Assembly: GCA_036378435.1 (NCBI GenBank)
Contig: DASUWK010000058.1
Coordinates: 75,740 to 139,739 of the forward strand
Reading direction: 5' to 3'
Origin: DASUWK01 sp036378435
Lineage (GTDB): Bacteria > Chloroflexota > Dormibacteria > Dormibacterales > Dormibacteraceae
Length of the DNA stretch: 64,000 nt
The notes under the pieces were generated by a model that worked only from the letters and a program-made list of their open reading frames with translations, made no database searches and was not told the DNA's origin. Both the position numbers and the translations under genes were made by a program. This document shows, piece by piece, positions 17,461 through 25,889 of this stretch. Position 1 is the stretch's first letter; each line of letters starts with the position of its first letter.

Positions 17461-18134
17461 CCGACGAATTGGACGACCTCGAGGAGCGCCTGCGCGCCGC
17501 GCACGCGTTCGAGCCGCGCCCCGGCCTGCAGGCCGAGGTCCGCTCGCAGCTTCGGCTTGGCCGCCAGCTGCCCTGGGCTGCGTTCTCGGCCGCCGCCGCG
17601 GTCCTCGTCGCTGCTGTTGGCGTCGGCTATCTGCTGAGTCACTCGCCCCACGGCTTGGGGACGGGCGCGTCAACCAGCAGCGCCTCCCGGGGGGTTGCGA
17701 TCGCGGCGTTCGGTCCGGTACCGAAGCCGCCGCTGCTCCACTGGACCACCGGCGCCAGCGCCGGCGGCGCCTCGCGCAGCGCGCCGGCGGCCACACCCTC
17801 CGCTCAAGCCGACCAGGTGCAGCCTGTTTTCGGCCTCCCGCGCCCGGCGCAGACGCTGCCCGACTTTGCCGTCGTCTACCGGTGGAAGCCGGCGGGTGGC
17901 GGCCAGCAAGGGTGTGCCCCGCCGGCCGGGCTCCTGTACACCGTCGTGACCGGCCCGCTGCCTTGTGGCCAGCCCTACGGCGCCTCCGATTACCGGCTGG
18001 CGCCGGCGCCGAGCGGGTCGTTCCTTGTCTATGTGGGCGTCTCTGACGGCGCCTACGGCTACCTCGAGCCGGCTTATGAGGAGCCCGACGGCACCATCGC
18101 GTCGGCCCTCGCGCCCGACGAACTGCGGGGATAA
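17457..18134 (+). CDS. Single-pass membrane protein, probable anti-sigma partner
   Basis: 225 residues. A short acidic cytoplasmic head (DELDDLEERLRAAHAFEP) precedes one TM (about 42-62, FSAAAAVLVAAVGVGYLL). A Ser/Gly/Ala-rich external region of about 155 residues follows, with a CAPP...PLPCG cysteine pair. No zinc H-x3-C-x2-C motif is seen, unlike the first anti-sigma at 5.9 kb. The role is inferred from the GTGA overlap with the sigma gene and the topology. Confidence 0.6.
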   Translation: MTDELDDLEERLRAAHAFEPRPGLQAEVRSQLRLGRQLPWAAFSAAAAVLVAAVGVGYLLSHSPHGLGTGASTSSASRGVAIAAFGPVPKPPLLHWTTGASAGGASRSAPAATPSAQADQVQPVFGLPRPAQTLPDFAVVYRWKPAGGGQQGCAPPAGLLYTVVTGPLPCGQPYGASDYRLAPAPSGSFLVYVGVSDGAYGYLEPAYEEPDGTIASALAPDELRG

Positions 18135-18146
18135 TCGCGGCAGGCG

Positions 18147-19769
18147 ATGCAGATCCTGCCCGAGAACACGTACGCCGCCGATCCGGCCCTGCGCTCACTG
18201 CTCGGCGCCTGGCTGACGCCGGAAGCGATGGCTTTCGCCGAGCCGCGGCTCCAGGAGATGGGCCGCGCCGCGGCCCACGAGCTGAGCGAATGGGGTCGGG
18301 AGTGCGAGCGGCAGCCGGCCTGGCTCAGGACCATCGAGCCCTGGGGCGAGAGGGTCGACGAGGTCGTCTATTCGGAGGCCTGGCGCCGCCTGGGGGAGGT
18401 CGCCACCCGCTCCGGGCTGACCAACCTGCCCTACAGCCCAGAGGCTCTCCAGGCGTGCGGCCCGGACCTGCGCGTCGTTCACCTCGCGCTCTGCTACCTC
18501 TTCGAGCCGGGTACGGCCACCTACAGCTGCCCGGTGGCGATGACCGACGCCGCCGCGCGGGTCCTGCACGAGTTCGGCCCGGACGAGCTCCGCGACCAGG
18601 TGCTGCCGCGTCTGATCTCGACCGACCCCGCGGAAGCGTGGACGGCCGGCCAGTGGATGACCGAGCAGCAGGGCGGCTCCGACGTTGGCGCCAACCAGGT
18701 CGAGGCGCGGCGCGATGGCGGTGGCTGGCGGCTCTACGGCCGCAAATTCTTCTGCTCGAACGTCGGTGGTGAGGTCGTGCTCGCGCTCGCGCGCGCGCCC
18801 GGGGACACGGCCGGCACTCGCGGCCTCGGACTGTTCCTGATCCCGCGCCTGCTGCCCGACGGCAAGCGCAACCAGTACCGGATCGATCGCCTCAAGGAGA
18901 AGCTCGGCACCCGCGCCATGGCGACCGGCGAGGTCACGTTGGAGGGCGCTGTGGCCTACCAGGTCGGCGAGCTGGATCGCGGCTTCGCGCAGATGACCCC
19001 GATGCTGAACATCACGCGGCTGCACAACGCGACGGCGTCGGCGGCCGCCATGCGCCGGGGACTGCAGCTCGCGCGCGAGTTCGCCCGCCGGCGTTCGGCT
19101 TTCGGCCGCAGGCTCGAGGACCAGCCGCTCCAGCGCCAGGTGCTGGTCGACATGGCGGTCAAGGCCGAGGCGGTGCTCCTGCTGACGATGCGCATGGCGC
19201 GCTTGCTGGGTCGCGTCGAGAACGGGCATGCCGACGAGCAGGAGCGGCTGCTCTTCCGCGTCGGCACCTCCCTGGTGAAGCTCTACACGGCCAAGCTCGC
19301 CGTCGCCTACGCGTCGGAGGCGATCGAGGCCTTCGGCGGCCAGGGCTACATGGAGGACACGGGCATCCCGCGCCTGCTGCGGGACGCGCAGGTCCTTCCG
19401 ATCTGGGAGGGCACCACCAACGTCCTCTCGCTGGACACGCTGCGCGTGCTCGCCAAGAACCCCGATGTCGCCGAGGCCTACGCGGACGAGCTCGCGCGCC
19501 TGGGGTCGCCGCGGCGAGTCCAGATCATGGACCTGCTCGGCAAGGTCGGCGGCATGGAGCCTGATGTCGCTCAGCGATGGGCGCGGCGCCTCGCCCACCA
19601 GATGGCCGACGCCTGGACGGACGGGCTGCTCCGGGAGGCGGCAGGCAGTGGAGGGCGGCAGGCGCTGGTGGCCGACCGCTGGGAGCGCGGCGCCGAGCCA
19701 CCCGATGGCTCGGACGACGGATTCGCCGAGATCGTGGACGGCGCCGGGGTCGTGCAGCCCGTCGCCTGA
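18147..19769 (+). CDS. Acyl-CoA dehydrogenase, AidB-like
   Basis: 540 residues, longer than the 380 of ordinary acyl-CoA dehydrogenases and matching the AidB / isovaleryl-like long form. FAD-binding stretches AGQWMTEQQGGSDVGANQVE and FFCSNVGGEVVLALARAPG are present, as are MTPMLNITRLHNA, RRSAFGRRLEDQPLQRQ and IEAFGGQGYMEDTGIPRLLRD. IWEGTTNVLSLD carries the conserved region normally next to the catalytic glutamate. It is either a fatty or branched acyl-CoA dehydrogenase or an AidB-like alkylation-response flavoprotein. It follows the sigma/anti-sigma pair by 12 bases. Confidence 0.87.
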   Translation: MQILPENTYAADPALRSLLGAWLTPEAMAFAEPRLQEMGRAAAHELSEWGRECERQPAWLRTIEPWGERVDEVVYSEAWRRLGEVATRSGLTNLPYSPEALQACGPDLRVVHLALCYLFEPGTATYSCPVAMTDAAARVLHEFGPDELRDQVLPRLISTDPAEAWTAGQWMTEQQGGSDVGANQVEARRDGGGWRLYGRKFFCSNVGGEVVLALARAPGDTAGTRGLGLFLIPRLLPDGKRNQYRIDRLKEKLGTRAMATGEVTLEGAVAYQVGELDRGFAQMTPMLNITRLHNATASAAAMRRGLQLAREFARRRSAFGRRLEDQPLQRQVLVDMAVKAEAVLLLTMRMARLLGRVENGHADEQERLLFRVGTSLVKLYTAKLAVAYASEAIEAFGGQGYMEDTGIPRLLRDAQVLPIWEGTTNVLSLDTLRVLAKNPDVAEAYADELARLGSPRRVQIMDLLGKVGGMEPDVAQRWARRLAHQMADAWTDGLLREAAGSGGRQALVADRWERGAEPPDGSDDGFAEIVDGAGVVQPVA

Positions 19770-19791
19770 GCTCCTCCTCGTCGTCGCGCTG

Positions 19792-20253
19792 GTGTTGATC
19801 CTGGCATCGGGAATCACGCGCGTCCGCTCGACCGTCACCGCGAGAGCCGAGGTCACCGTCGACCGCCCGCAAGCGGTCGTGTTCGCGGCTCTGGCCGATC
19901 CTGCTCACCCGGCCGGCAGGTCGGGCGAAGTCATCGCGGCGGAGGTTTCGGAGCCGATCGGAGCGGGCAGCGAGTTCCGCCTCCAGTTCCGACATGAAAG
20001 CGGCCGCCTGGGCTGGCTCGACGGACGGGTGAGCGAGTATTCGCCGCCCGAGGTGGTCGCCTACGACGTCCGGGGCGGCCGCGGCATCCTGCGCACGCGG
20101 ACGACGTACGTGGTCGAGCCAGCCGGCGCGGGCGCGCACGTGCGGGGCGTATTCGAGCTGTCGCCGCCGTGGGTGATCCGAAAGCGCGTCCAGCGCGCGT
20201 TCCAGGCGCATGTCGAGGGGACGCTCAACCGGCTCGCCGAGGACCTCGGCTGA
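19792..20253 (+). CDS. SRPBCC (START/Bet v1-like) lipid-binding-fold protein
   Basis: About 153 residues from GTG 19792. After a short hydrophobic N-terminus, RAEVTVDRPQAVVFAALADP begins the SRPBCC fold, continuing through GRVSEYSPPEVVAYDV and ending with the long helix IRKRVQRAFQAHVEGTLNRL. Such proteins bind hydrophobic ligands; the ligand is unknown. Only a start after 19769 avoids overlapping the upstream gene. It ends 3 bases from the convergent MOSC gene. Confidence 0.68.
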   Translation: MLILASGITRVRSTVTARAEVTVDRPQAVVFAALADPAHPAGRSGEVIAAEVSEPIGAGSEFRLQFRHESGRLGWLDGRVSEYSPPEVVAYDVRGGRGILRTRTTYVVEPAGAGAHVRGVFELSPPWVIRKRVQRAFQAHVEGTLNRLAEDLG

Positions 20254-20256
20254 GCG

Positions 20257-20964
20257 TCAGGCCGGCTCGACGGCGTCTCCGACGCTGATCTCGCCCGGGC
20301 GGTCGACGAGCGCGTAGACGCCGAGCAGGGTCTGGCGCTCCGCCTTGAGCGTCCGAACCACGTCGAGGTCGGATTCAAAACCGGGCTGCGCCCGGCCCGG
20401 GATCCCGCAGCGCAGAGTCGGCATCACGATCGTCAGCACCACCTGGCCGATCCGCACGGCGCTCCCGACCCAGCCGTCCTCTGGGAAGCCGGACTCGGCT
20501 GTGTCGATCAGCAGGTTCGGCCGGAAGCGCCGAGGATCCCAGGAGCCCGCGCTCGAGCGGCTCATCAGGTGGACCGGGGCCGCGTCGAGGAACGTGCCGG
20601 CCGGGGTGGTGATCTCGAGCAGCGGCGAGGTCTCGTCGGTGGGGTCGAGGTACATCTCGTAGACGCCGGCGTCGCGGCCGTCCGCCCGCTCGAGCGTCAC
20701 CTCGCGGCCAAGCCAGTCCGAGGCGTTCGCGCCGCCGTCGGGCAGGTCCATCACGACGTCTTCGCCCTCGAGCCGCGCGGACCCGAACAGCACGTTGCGG
20801 TTCTGCTTGGCCGACACGAGCTTGCCGCTGCGTACGTCGCGCAGCGCCCAGCGCCGATCTCCCTCCAGGCCGAGCTCGGAGAACGTCGCCCGTTCGAGCC
20901 GCTCGCCCTGCATCGACTTGACGGGATAGCGCCAGATCTCGCTCACGATCCCAGCGGCGGTCAC
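20257..20964 (-). CDS. MOSC-domain molybdenum-cofactor sulfurtransferase-like protein
   Basis: 235 residues from GTG 20964. The MOSC N-terminal beta-barrel signature IWRYPVKSMQGERLERA is clear, then LEGDRRWALRDVRSGKLVSAK. The MOSC domain includes VHLMSRSS, RFRPNLLID and the conserved cysteine region PTLRCGIPGRAQ (predicted sulfur carrier). YiiM/MARC-type MOSC proteins reduce N-hydroxylated compounds or sulfurate Moco. An upstream extension to 21126 runs into the twin hairpin region and is not used. Confidence 0.87.
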   Translation of the reverse strand: MTAAGIVSEIWRYPVKSMQGERLERATFSELGLEGDRRWALRDVRSGKLVSAKQNRNVLFGSARLEGEDVVMDLPDGGANASDWLGREVTLERADGRDAGVYEMYLDPTDETSPLLEITTPAGTFLDAAPVHLMSRSSAGSWDPRRFRPNLLIDTAESGFPEDGWVGSAVRIGQVVLTIVMPTLRCGIPGRAQPGFESDLDVVRTLKAERQTLLGVYALVDRPGEISVGDAVEPA

Positions 20965-21068
20965 TTCGACTGGGACGTTAGGCCATTGCGCCCGCGCCGC
21001 GGAGCGGCCGTCCACCCGCCGATACACTCCCTCTAGTGAGCGTTTCGCACACCGCCCGCCACCCCATG

Positions 21069-21132
21069 GGCGATTTGCCGACAAATCGCCGCGCATTACG
21101 CCCCACGGCCTGCCATTTGTCGGCAAATGGCA
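21069..21132. repeat. Twin hairpins with mutually complementary loops
   Basis: Two hairpins sit 20 bases apart in the gap between the MOSC gene and the next plus-strand gene. The first spans 21069-21090 (stem GGCGATTTG / CAAATCGCC, loop CCGA). The second spans 21111-21132 (stem TGCCATTTG / CAAATGGCA, loop TCGG). The 14-base cores are exact reverse complements of each other and the tetraloops can pair. There is no T-run. It could be a REP-like element, a protein-binding site or a kissing-loop RNA. Confidence 0.6.
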
Positions 21133-21161
21133 CCCCCGGCGGGCCTAGGCGGGCGAGCTAG

Positions 21162-21998
21162 ATGGGTAAGCGCAGAGTCCAGGTGCGCCAGCAGCGCGCG
21201 CGGATGCGACAGGTCAAGCCCAAGCTCCCGGCGGCCGCGTCGCCGCAGCAGCAGCGGCGCCAGCAGGAGCGCTTCCTGGGCTCGGGCGGATTCCTGCAGG
21301 GCTACGCGCCGGCGCGCGTGATCCGGATCGGCTGGTATGCGCTGGCCGCCTGCGTCGTGTGCCTGCTGATCATCGTCGAGCTCCTGCTGGGCCCCCTGGC
21401 CCCGCACGGCTTGCCGGTCAAGATCGTGGCCGCGATCGCCTGGGTCGTGCCGATCGTCGTGCTCGTGAGCTTCATCGGTCCCGGCGTCCGCCTCGCCCGG
21501 CGTGATCGGAAAACGGAGCCGAAGGTCGTCCAGGGGCAGCTGCTCGGCGCGAGCAGCGTCAGCACGTCGTTCGGCCTGGGCATGGTCATGGTGCAGACCC
21601 GCGGCGGAGTCGAGCAGTACCTGGTCTCCAACGAGAAGCTGAACAAGGTCCCCGGCAACCAGGTCCAGGTGATCCTCACCGTGACACCTGGACTGCGCCA
21701 CGTCCGGGGCCTGCAGATCATGGGGCAGCGGTTGGCGCCGCGGGCCGAGCCGCCGGTGCCGGACCTGGTCAAGCGGATGCGGCTGCTGCCGCTGATCACG
21801 CCGGTCGCGCTGGCGCTCGCTGTGATCATCGGCATCGACGCGACCGCCCTGGCCCCCGCGTACACCTCGAGCGACCCGGCGCACGCCGGGCTGGCGGTCA
21901 TGGTCGGCGTCCTCTTCGGCGGCGCCGTCTACGGCGGCTTCTTCCTGCTCCAGCGCCGCCTCACCAAGCAGGCGCAGGCCCTGGTCCCCGGCGCCTAG
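21162..21998 (+). CDS. Membrane protein, four TM segments, DUF4191-like
   Basis: 278 residues. The basic Arg/Gln-rich head is followed by two TMs (about 60-77 and 85-105), a soluble middle domain of about 100 residues containing VVQGQLLGASSVSTSFGLGM and VVQTRGGVEQYLVSN, then two TMs near the C-terminus. The layout resembles actinobacterial DUF4191 proteins, often found near lipoyl synthesis genes; that neighbourhood is absent here. No enzymatic motif is visible. GreA follows 11 bases downstream. Confidence 0.65.
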   Translation: MGKRRVQVRQQRARMRQVKPKLPAAASPQQQRRQQERFLGSGGFLQGYAPARVIRIGWYALAACVVCLLIIVELLLGPLAPHGLPVKIVAAIAWVVPIVVLVSFIGPGVRLARRDRKTEPKVVQGQLLGASSVSTSFGLGMVMVQTRGGVEQYLVSNEKLNKVPGNQVQVILTVTPGLRHVRGLQIMGQRLAPRAEPPVPDLVKRMRLLPLITPVALALAVIIGIDATALAPAYTSSDPAHAGLAVMVGVLFGGAVYGGFFLLQRRLTKQAQALVPGA

Positions 21999-22009
21999 CC
22001 TGAGAGACG

Positions 22010-22483
22010 ATGGCGAAGTCGAAGGACGTTCACGTCACTCCCGAGGGCCTCACGGAGATCAAGAAGGAGCTGGCGGAGCTGGTGAAGGTGCGGCGGCCCT
22101 ACATCGCGGACAAGATCCGCAGCGCGCGTGAGCTGGGCGATCTCTCCGAGAACTTCGAGTACCACGCGGCGAAGAACGAGCAGGGCTTCATCGAGGCGCG
22201 CATCGCCGAGCTCGAGGCGATCGTGAAGAACGCCGTGCTGATCGAGGAGCCGGCCAGCACCGGCGAGGTCCACGTGGGCAGCACCGTCACCTTCGAAGAG
22301 GAAGGTGGCTCGCCCGAGAAGTACAAGATCGTGGGGCCGGCGGAGGCCGACTACACGGCGGGCAAGATCTCGTTCGAGTCAGAGCTGGGCCGGGCGCTCC
22401 TCGGCCGCAAGGTGGGTGACGAATCCGAGGTCAAGACCGCGACCGGCGCCACCTACTCCGTCCGCATCACCGCGATCGAATGA
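22010..22483 (+). CDS. greA: Transcription elongation factor GreA
   Basis: 157 residues. The N-terminal coiled coil includes VTPEGLTEIKKELAELVKVR and the tip residues in ARELGDLSENFEYHAAKNEQ (acidic D and E that reach the RNA polymerase active site). The C-terminal FKBP-like domain has VHVGSTVTFEE and ISFESELGRALLGRKVGDE. It promotes cleavage of backtracked transcripts. It overlaps the M24 peptidase gene by 4 bases. Confidence 0.96.
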   Translation: MAKSKDVHVTPEGLTEIKKELAELVKVRRPYIADKIRSARELGDLSENFEYHAAKNEQGFIEARIAELEAIVKNAVLIEEPASTGEVHVGSTVTFEEEGGSPEKYKIVGPAEADYTAGKISFESELGRALLGRKVGDESEVKTATGATYSVRITAIE

Positions 22484-23541
22484 GCCTGGAGCGCTTGCGC
22501 GACTGGCTCGAGCGGGCGAAGGCGGACACGGTGGTGATCACCAAGCCGGCCTCGGTGGCCTACTTGACCGGCGTCCGCATCAATCCCCATGAGCGGCTCC
22601 TCGCGCTGTCCGTCACTCCCGACGACGCCGTGCTCGTGCTGCCGGCGCTCGAGCGCGAGAAGGCCGAGAAGACGGCGGTCGCGGGCGTGCAGCTCAGCGC
22701 CTACGCGGACGGCGAGGACGCGGCGGCGCTGGTGCCGATCAAGGGCCGCCTGGCCCTCGAGCGCGACCACATCACGCTCGGGCTCGCGGAGCGGCTTGAC
22801 GCCGTCGACGCGGTGGACGCGGGCTCCGAGATCCGCCGCCTGCGGATGCGCAAGACGCCGGACGAGATCGCCAAGCTGCGTCGCGCCGCAGCCATCACGG
22901 ACGCCGTGGCCGCGGACGTGCTCGACGCCCTGCGCCCCGGCATCAGCGAGCTCGAGCTCGCGGGCTTCGTGCTCAGCCGCATCGCCGACGCGGGCGCCGA
23001 GCCGGCCTTCGAACCGCTGATCCAGTCCGGGCCGAACTCCGCATTGCCCCACGGGCGACCCGGCCCTCGCCGCCTGGAGGTGGGCGACCTGGTCCTGGTC
23101 GACATCGGCGCCGCCTGGGAGGGCTACAAGGGCGACATCACTCGCATGGCCGTGATGGGGGAGCCCACCGACCGCCAGCGCGAGCTCCACGAACTGGTGC
23201 TCGCGGCCCACGACGCGGCGCTGGGCGCGGTCAGGCCGGGTGTCGCCGCAGGCGAGGTGGATGCGGCAGCGCGGGCGGTGATCGAAGGAGGTGGCGAGGG
23301 CCCGCTGTTCATCCACCGCACCGGGCACGGGCTTGGCCTGGAGGAGCACGAGGAGCCGAACTTCACCCCCGGCGAGCAGGTGATCCTCGAGGAGGGCATG
23401 GTCGCCACGATCGAGCCCGGCGTCTACATCAGCGGCTGGGGCGGCATCCGCATCGAGGACGACGTGGTCGTCGAGCCCGGCGGCGGCCGCTGGCTGACCC
23501 GCCTCGAACGCGAGCTACGTGTCGTAAACGCGACAACGTAG
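22480..23541 (+). CDS. M24 metallopeptidase, Xaa-Pro aminopeptidase/dipeptidase type
   Basis: 353 residues. A creatinase-like N-terminal domain (1-125) precedes the pita-bread fold. All five metal ligands can be located: VDIGAAWEGYKGDITR (two Asp), HRTGHGLGLEEHE (His), MVATIEPGVYI (Glu) and GIRIEDDVVV (Glu). It cleaves N-terminal residues before proline, in the cytoplasm. The ATGA overlap with greA implies cotranscription. Confidence 0.93.
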   Translation: MSLERLRDWLERAKADTVVITKPASVAYLTGVRINPHERLLALSVTPDDAVLVLPALEREKAEKTAVAGVQLSAYADGEDAAALVPIKGRLALERDHITLGLAERLDAVDAVDAGSEIRRLRMRKTPDEIAKLRRAAAITDAVAADVLDALRPGISELELAGFVLSRIADAGAEPAFEPLIQSGPNSALPHGRPGPRRLEVGDLVLVDIGAAWEGYKGDITRMAVMGEPTDRQRELHELVLAAHDAALGAVRPGVAAGEVDAAARAVIEGGGEGPLFIHRTGHGLGLEEHEEPNFTPGEQVILEEGMVATIEPGVYISGWGGIRIEDDVVVEPGGGRWLTRLERELRVVNATT

Positions 23542-23570
23542 CGCTCACATCTACTGGCAGCGAACTCTTA

Positions 23571-23587
23571 TTGCGACAGAGTCGCAA
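23571..23587. promoter_or_regulatory. Operator-like palindrome before the nickel permease
   Basis: A perfect inverted repeat, TTGCGAC-AGA-GTCGCAA, ends 14 bases before GTG 23602. A possible -10 (TACCAT, 23596-23601) follows it, so a bound protein would block the promoter. The permease is followed by an overlapping Fur-family regulator gene, which makes this the obvious candidate operator (inference). Confidence 0.6.
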
Positions 23588-23601
23588 GAGCCTGGTACCA
23601 T

Positions 23602-24669
23602 GTGCACGTGGCCGCGATCCCCATCGTTCGAGCCTTCGATCCCGGGGAAAGACGTCGTCTCGGTGGGTTCTACGGGGCCGTCCTCATGCTCCACATCGTC
23701 GGCTGGGGCGCGCTCCTTCTGTACGGCATGCGCAACCCCGCCTTCATCGGGCTGGGCGCGCTCGCCTACACTTTCGGGCTGCGCCACGCGTTCGACGCCG
23801 ACCACATCTCGGCCATCGACAACACCACCCGGAAGCTGCTGCAGGCGAAGCACAAGCCGGTGGGCGTCGGGTTCTTCTTCTCGCTGGGCCACTCGAGCGT
23901 GGTCTTCCTCCTCGCCCTTGGCCTCGGCGTCGCCGCGCGCAGCGTGGCCGGGATGCTGGGCGGCAACGGCGAGTTCTCGAAGATCGGGACCTACGTCGGC
24001 ACCAGCGTCTCAGGCACCTTCCTGCTGCTGATCGGGCTCCTCAACCTGATGGTGCTGCTGGACATCTTCGGCGTCTACCGCCGCATGCGCGGCGGCCAGT
24101 ACGACCGCGACTCGCTCCAGCACGAGCTCGTGGCCGGCGGCCTGATGACCCGCATCTTCGGGCGGCTGTTCAAGGTCGTGAACCACAGCTGGCACATGTA
24201 CCCGATCGGATTCCTCTTCGGGCTCGGTTTCGACACCGCGACCGAGGTGGCGTTCCTGGCGATCGCCGCCGGCGCGGCCGCCCAGGGCCTGCCGATCTAC
24301 GCGGTGCTCGCGCTGCCCGTGATCTTCGCGGCCGGGATGTCGCTCATGGACACCACTGACGGGGCGTTCATGTCCAAGGCGTACTCGTGGGCGTTCTCGA
24401 ACCCGATCCGCAAGGTCTTCTACAACCTGACGATCACGGGGCTCTCGGTCTTCGTGGCGCTGTTCGTCGGCCTGGTCGAGGTCACCCAGATCCTCATCCA
24501 CGTCACCCACGTGAGCGGCGGCGTCTGGGACGTGCTCGCCAACCTTAACTTCAACGTGATGGGCTTCATCATCGTCGCGGCCTTCGTCGTCACCTGGGTC
24601 GCCGCCCTCGCGTTCTTCAAGCTCAGCCGCGTCGAGGAAAGGTGGACCGCGCTGGTGGAGTCCGCATAG
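23602..24669 (+). CDS. Nickel/cobalt permease, NicoT (HoxN/NixA) family
   Basis: 355 residues with about eight TMs. The family signature RHAFDADHISAIDNTTR lies in TM2. GFFFSLGHSSVV, LFGLGFDTATEVAFLAIAA and GMSLMDTTDGAFMSKAY are the other NicoT motifs, whose His/Asp residues bind Ni(II) or Co(II). It imports trace metal for enzymes such as urease, hydrogenase or cobalamin proteins, none in this window. GTG 23602 or GTG 23608 is the start; with the suggested -10 at 23596 the message may be leaderless from 23608. It overlaps the Fur gene by 28 bases. Confidence 0.93.
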   Translation: MHVAAIPIVRAFDPGERRRLGGFYGAVLMLHIVGWGALLLYGMRNPAFIGLGALAYTFGLRHAFDADHISAIDNTTRKLLQAKHKPVGVGFFFSLGHSSVVFLLALGLGVAARSVAGMLGGNGEFSKIGTYVGTSVSGTFLLLIGLLNLMVLLDIFGVYRRMRGGQYDRDSLQHELVAGGLMTRIFGRLFKVVNHSWHMYPIGFLFGLGFDTATEVAFLAIAAGAAAQGLPIYAVLALPVIFAAGMSLMDTTDGAFMSKAYSWAFSNPIRKVFYNLTITGLSVFVALFVGLVEVTQILIHVTHVSGGVWDVLANLNFNVMGFIIVAAFVVTWVAALAFFKLSRVEERWTALVESA

Positions 24670-25130
24670 CACCGAGTCCTCGACCCCCGCTGGCGCCGGG
24701 GCTCCGTCAGACCCGCCAGCGCCGGCTCGTCTGGCAGGCGATCGAAGAGCTGGGCGGCCACTGCACCGCCGACGAGATCGCGTCGCACGTCCAGTCGGTG
24801 GACCCCACGTTGGCGCGCAGCACCGTCTACCGCGGCCTCGAAGCGCTCACGGCCTCGGGCGCCGTCCACGCTGTGCGGCTCGGCAGCGGCCCGGTGCACT
24901 ACGAGCTCGCGGGCGAGGAGCACCAGCACGCGGTCTGCCAGATGTGCGAAGGGGTGCTGCACATCGAAGACGACCTCGTCCACGACCTGGAGCACCACCT
25001 CGAGGAGCTGCACCGGTTCCACCCCGTGCGCACCGAGGTCCTGGTGGTCGGGGTGTGCGACGCTTGCGCTCGGTCGCGCGGGAAGCGGCCGACGAAGCGC
25101 CGGATGCTCGACCACGTCCACTTCGAATAG
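24642..25130 (+). CDS. Fur-family metal-responsive repressor
   Basis: 162 residues, start GTG inside the end of the permease gene. The winged helix includes QTRQRRLVWQAIEELGGHCTADEI and ARSTVYRGLEAL. The metal/dimer domain has HYELAGEEHQHAVCQMCEGV and a second CxxC, VGVCDACARSRG, forming the structural zinc site. The C-terminus DHVHFE is histidine-bearing. Linkage to a nickel permease suggests a Nur-like nickel sensor or Zur rather than an iron Fur. Confidence 0.88.
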   Translation: MDRAGGVRIAPSPRPPLAPGLRQTRQRRLVWQAIEELGGHCTADEIASHVQSVDPTLARSTVYRGLEALTASGAVHAVRLGSGPVHYELAGEEHQHAVCQMCEGVLHIEDDLVHDLEHHLEELHRFHPVRTEVLVVGVCDACARSRGKRPTKRRMLDHVHFE

Positions 25131-25143
25131 AGCCAGAGAGGCT

Positions 25144-25164
25144 CCTCCCCGCCTGACGGGGAGG
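25144..25164 (+). terminator. GC-rich hairpin after the Fur-family gene
   Basis: An 8-bp stem CCTCCCCG / CGGGGAGG with loop CCTGA begins 14 bases after the repressor stop. No T-run follows, and the AIM24 gene starts 25 bases later, so it is a weak terminator or a leader structure. Confidence 0.4.
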
Positions 25165-25188
25165 TGGCCCGAAGGGCAGGAGGGGTAA

Positions 25189-25887
25189 GTGAACAGCCAG
25201 ATCCAGGGCACCGTCATGCCCGTGCTCGAGGTGAGTCTCGAGAACGGGGAGTCCGTGGTCAGCGAGTCGGGCGAGCTGGGCTGGATCAGCGCCTCGGTCC
25301 AGATGCGCACCGGGGCATCGGTGGGCGGCCAGCAGGGGGGTCTCTTCGGCGCCCTGGGGCGCGCGCTTGCCGGCGGCACGCTGTTCATGACCGAGTACAC
25401 GGCTACCGGCGGTCCAGGCCTGGCCGTGTTCACGACCAAGCTGCCCGGCCAGATCGTGCCCGTCGAGCTGGACGGATCGCGCAGCTACATGATTCATCGC
25501 CACGGATTCCTCGCCGCGCAGTTGGGCGTGCAGTTCTCGGTCGGGTTCCAGCAGTCGCTGGGTGCCGGCATCTTCGGCGGCACCGGCTTCCGCATGCAGC
25601 GAATCTCCGGCCAGGGCACCGCCTGGGTCGAACTCAACGGCGAGGTGATCACCTACGACCTGCAGGCGGGCAACACGCTGCGCATCCACCCGGGCCACGT
25701 CGGCATGTTCCAGGAGGGCATGCCTTTCCAGATCACGACCGTGCCCGGGATCCAGAACGCGCTCTTCGGCGGGTCGGGCCTCTTCCTGGCCACTCTGACC
25801 GGTCCCGGCAAGGTCTGGCTGCAGTCGATGACGATGAGCCGGCTGGCGCACGCCATCGCCGAATACTTGCCCCAGAAAGACCGCTAA
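25189..25887 (+). CDS. AIM24-family protein
   Basis: 232 residues, GTG start preceded by GGAGGGGTAA. The protein is a beta-helix-like chain of glycine-rich strands: VVSESGELGWISASVQMRTG, FMTEYTATGGPGLAVF, LPGQIVPVELDGSRSYMIHR and GTAWVELNGEVITYDLQAG. This is the AIM24/TIGR00266 pattern, found throughout bacteria with no proven enzymatic function and a suspected role at membranes. A lipase-fold hydrolase gene follows after two bases. Confidence 0.85.
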   Translation: MNSQIQGTVMPVLEVSLENGESVVSESGELGWISASVQMRTGASVGGQQGGLFGALGRALAGGTLFMTEYTATGGPGLAVFTTKLPGQIVPVELDGSRSYMIHRHGFLAAQLGVQFSVGFQQSLGAGIFGGTGFRMQRISGQGTAWVELNGEVITYDLQAGNTLRIHPGHVGMFQEGMPFQITTVPGIQNALFGGSGLFLATLTGPGKVWLQSMTMSRLAHAIAEYLPQKDR

Positions 25888-25889
25888 AA

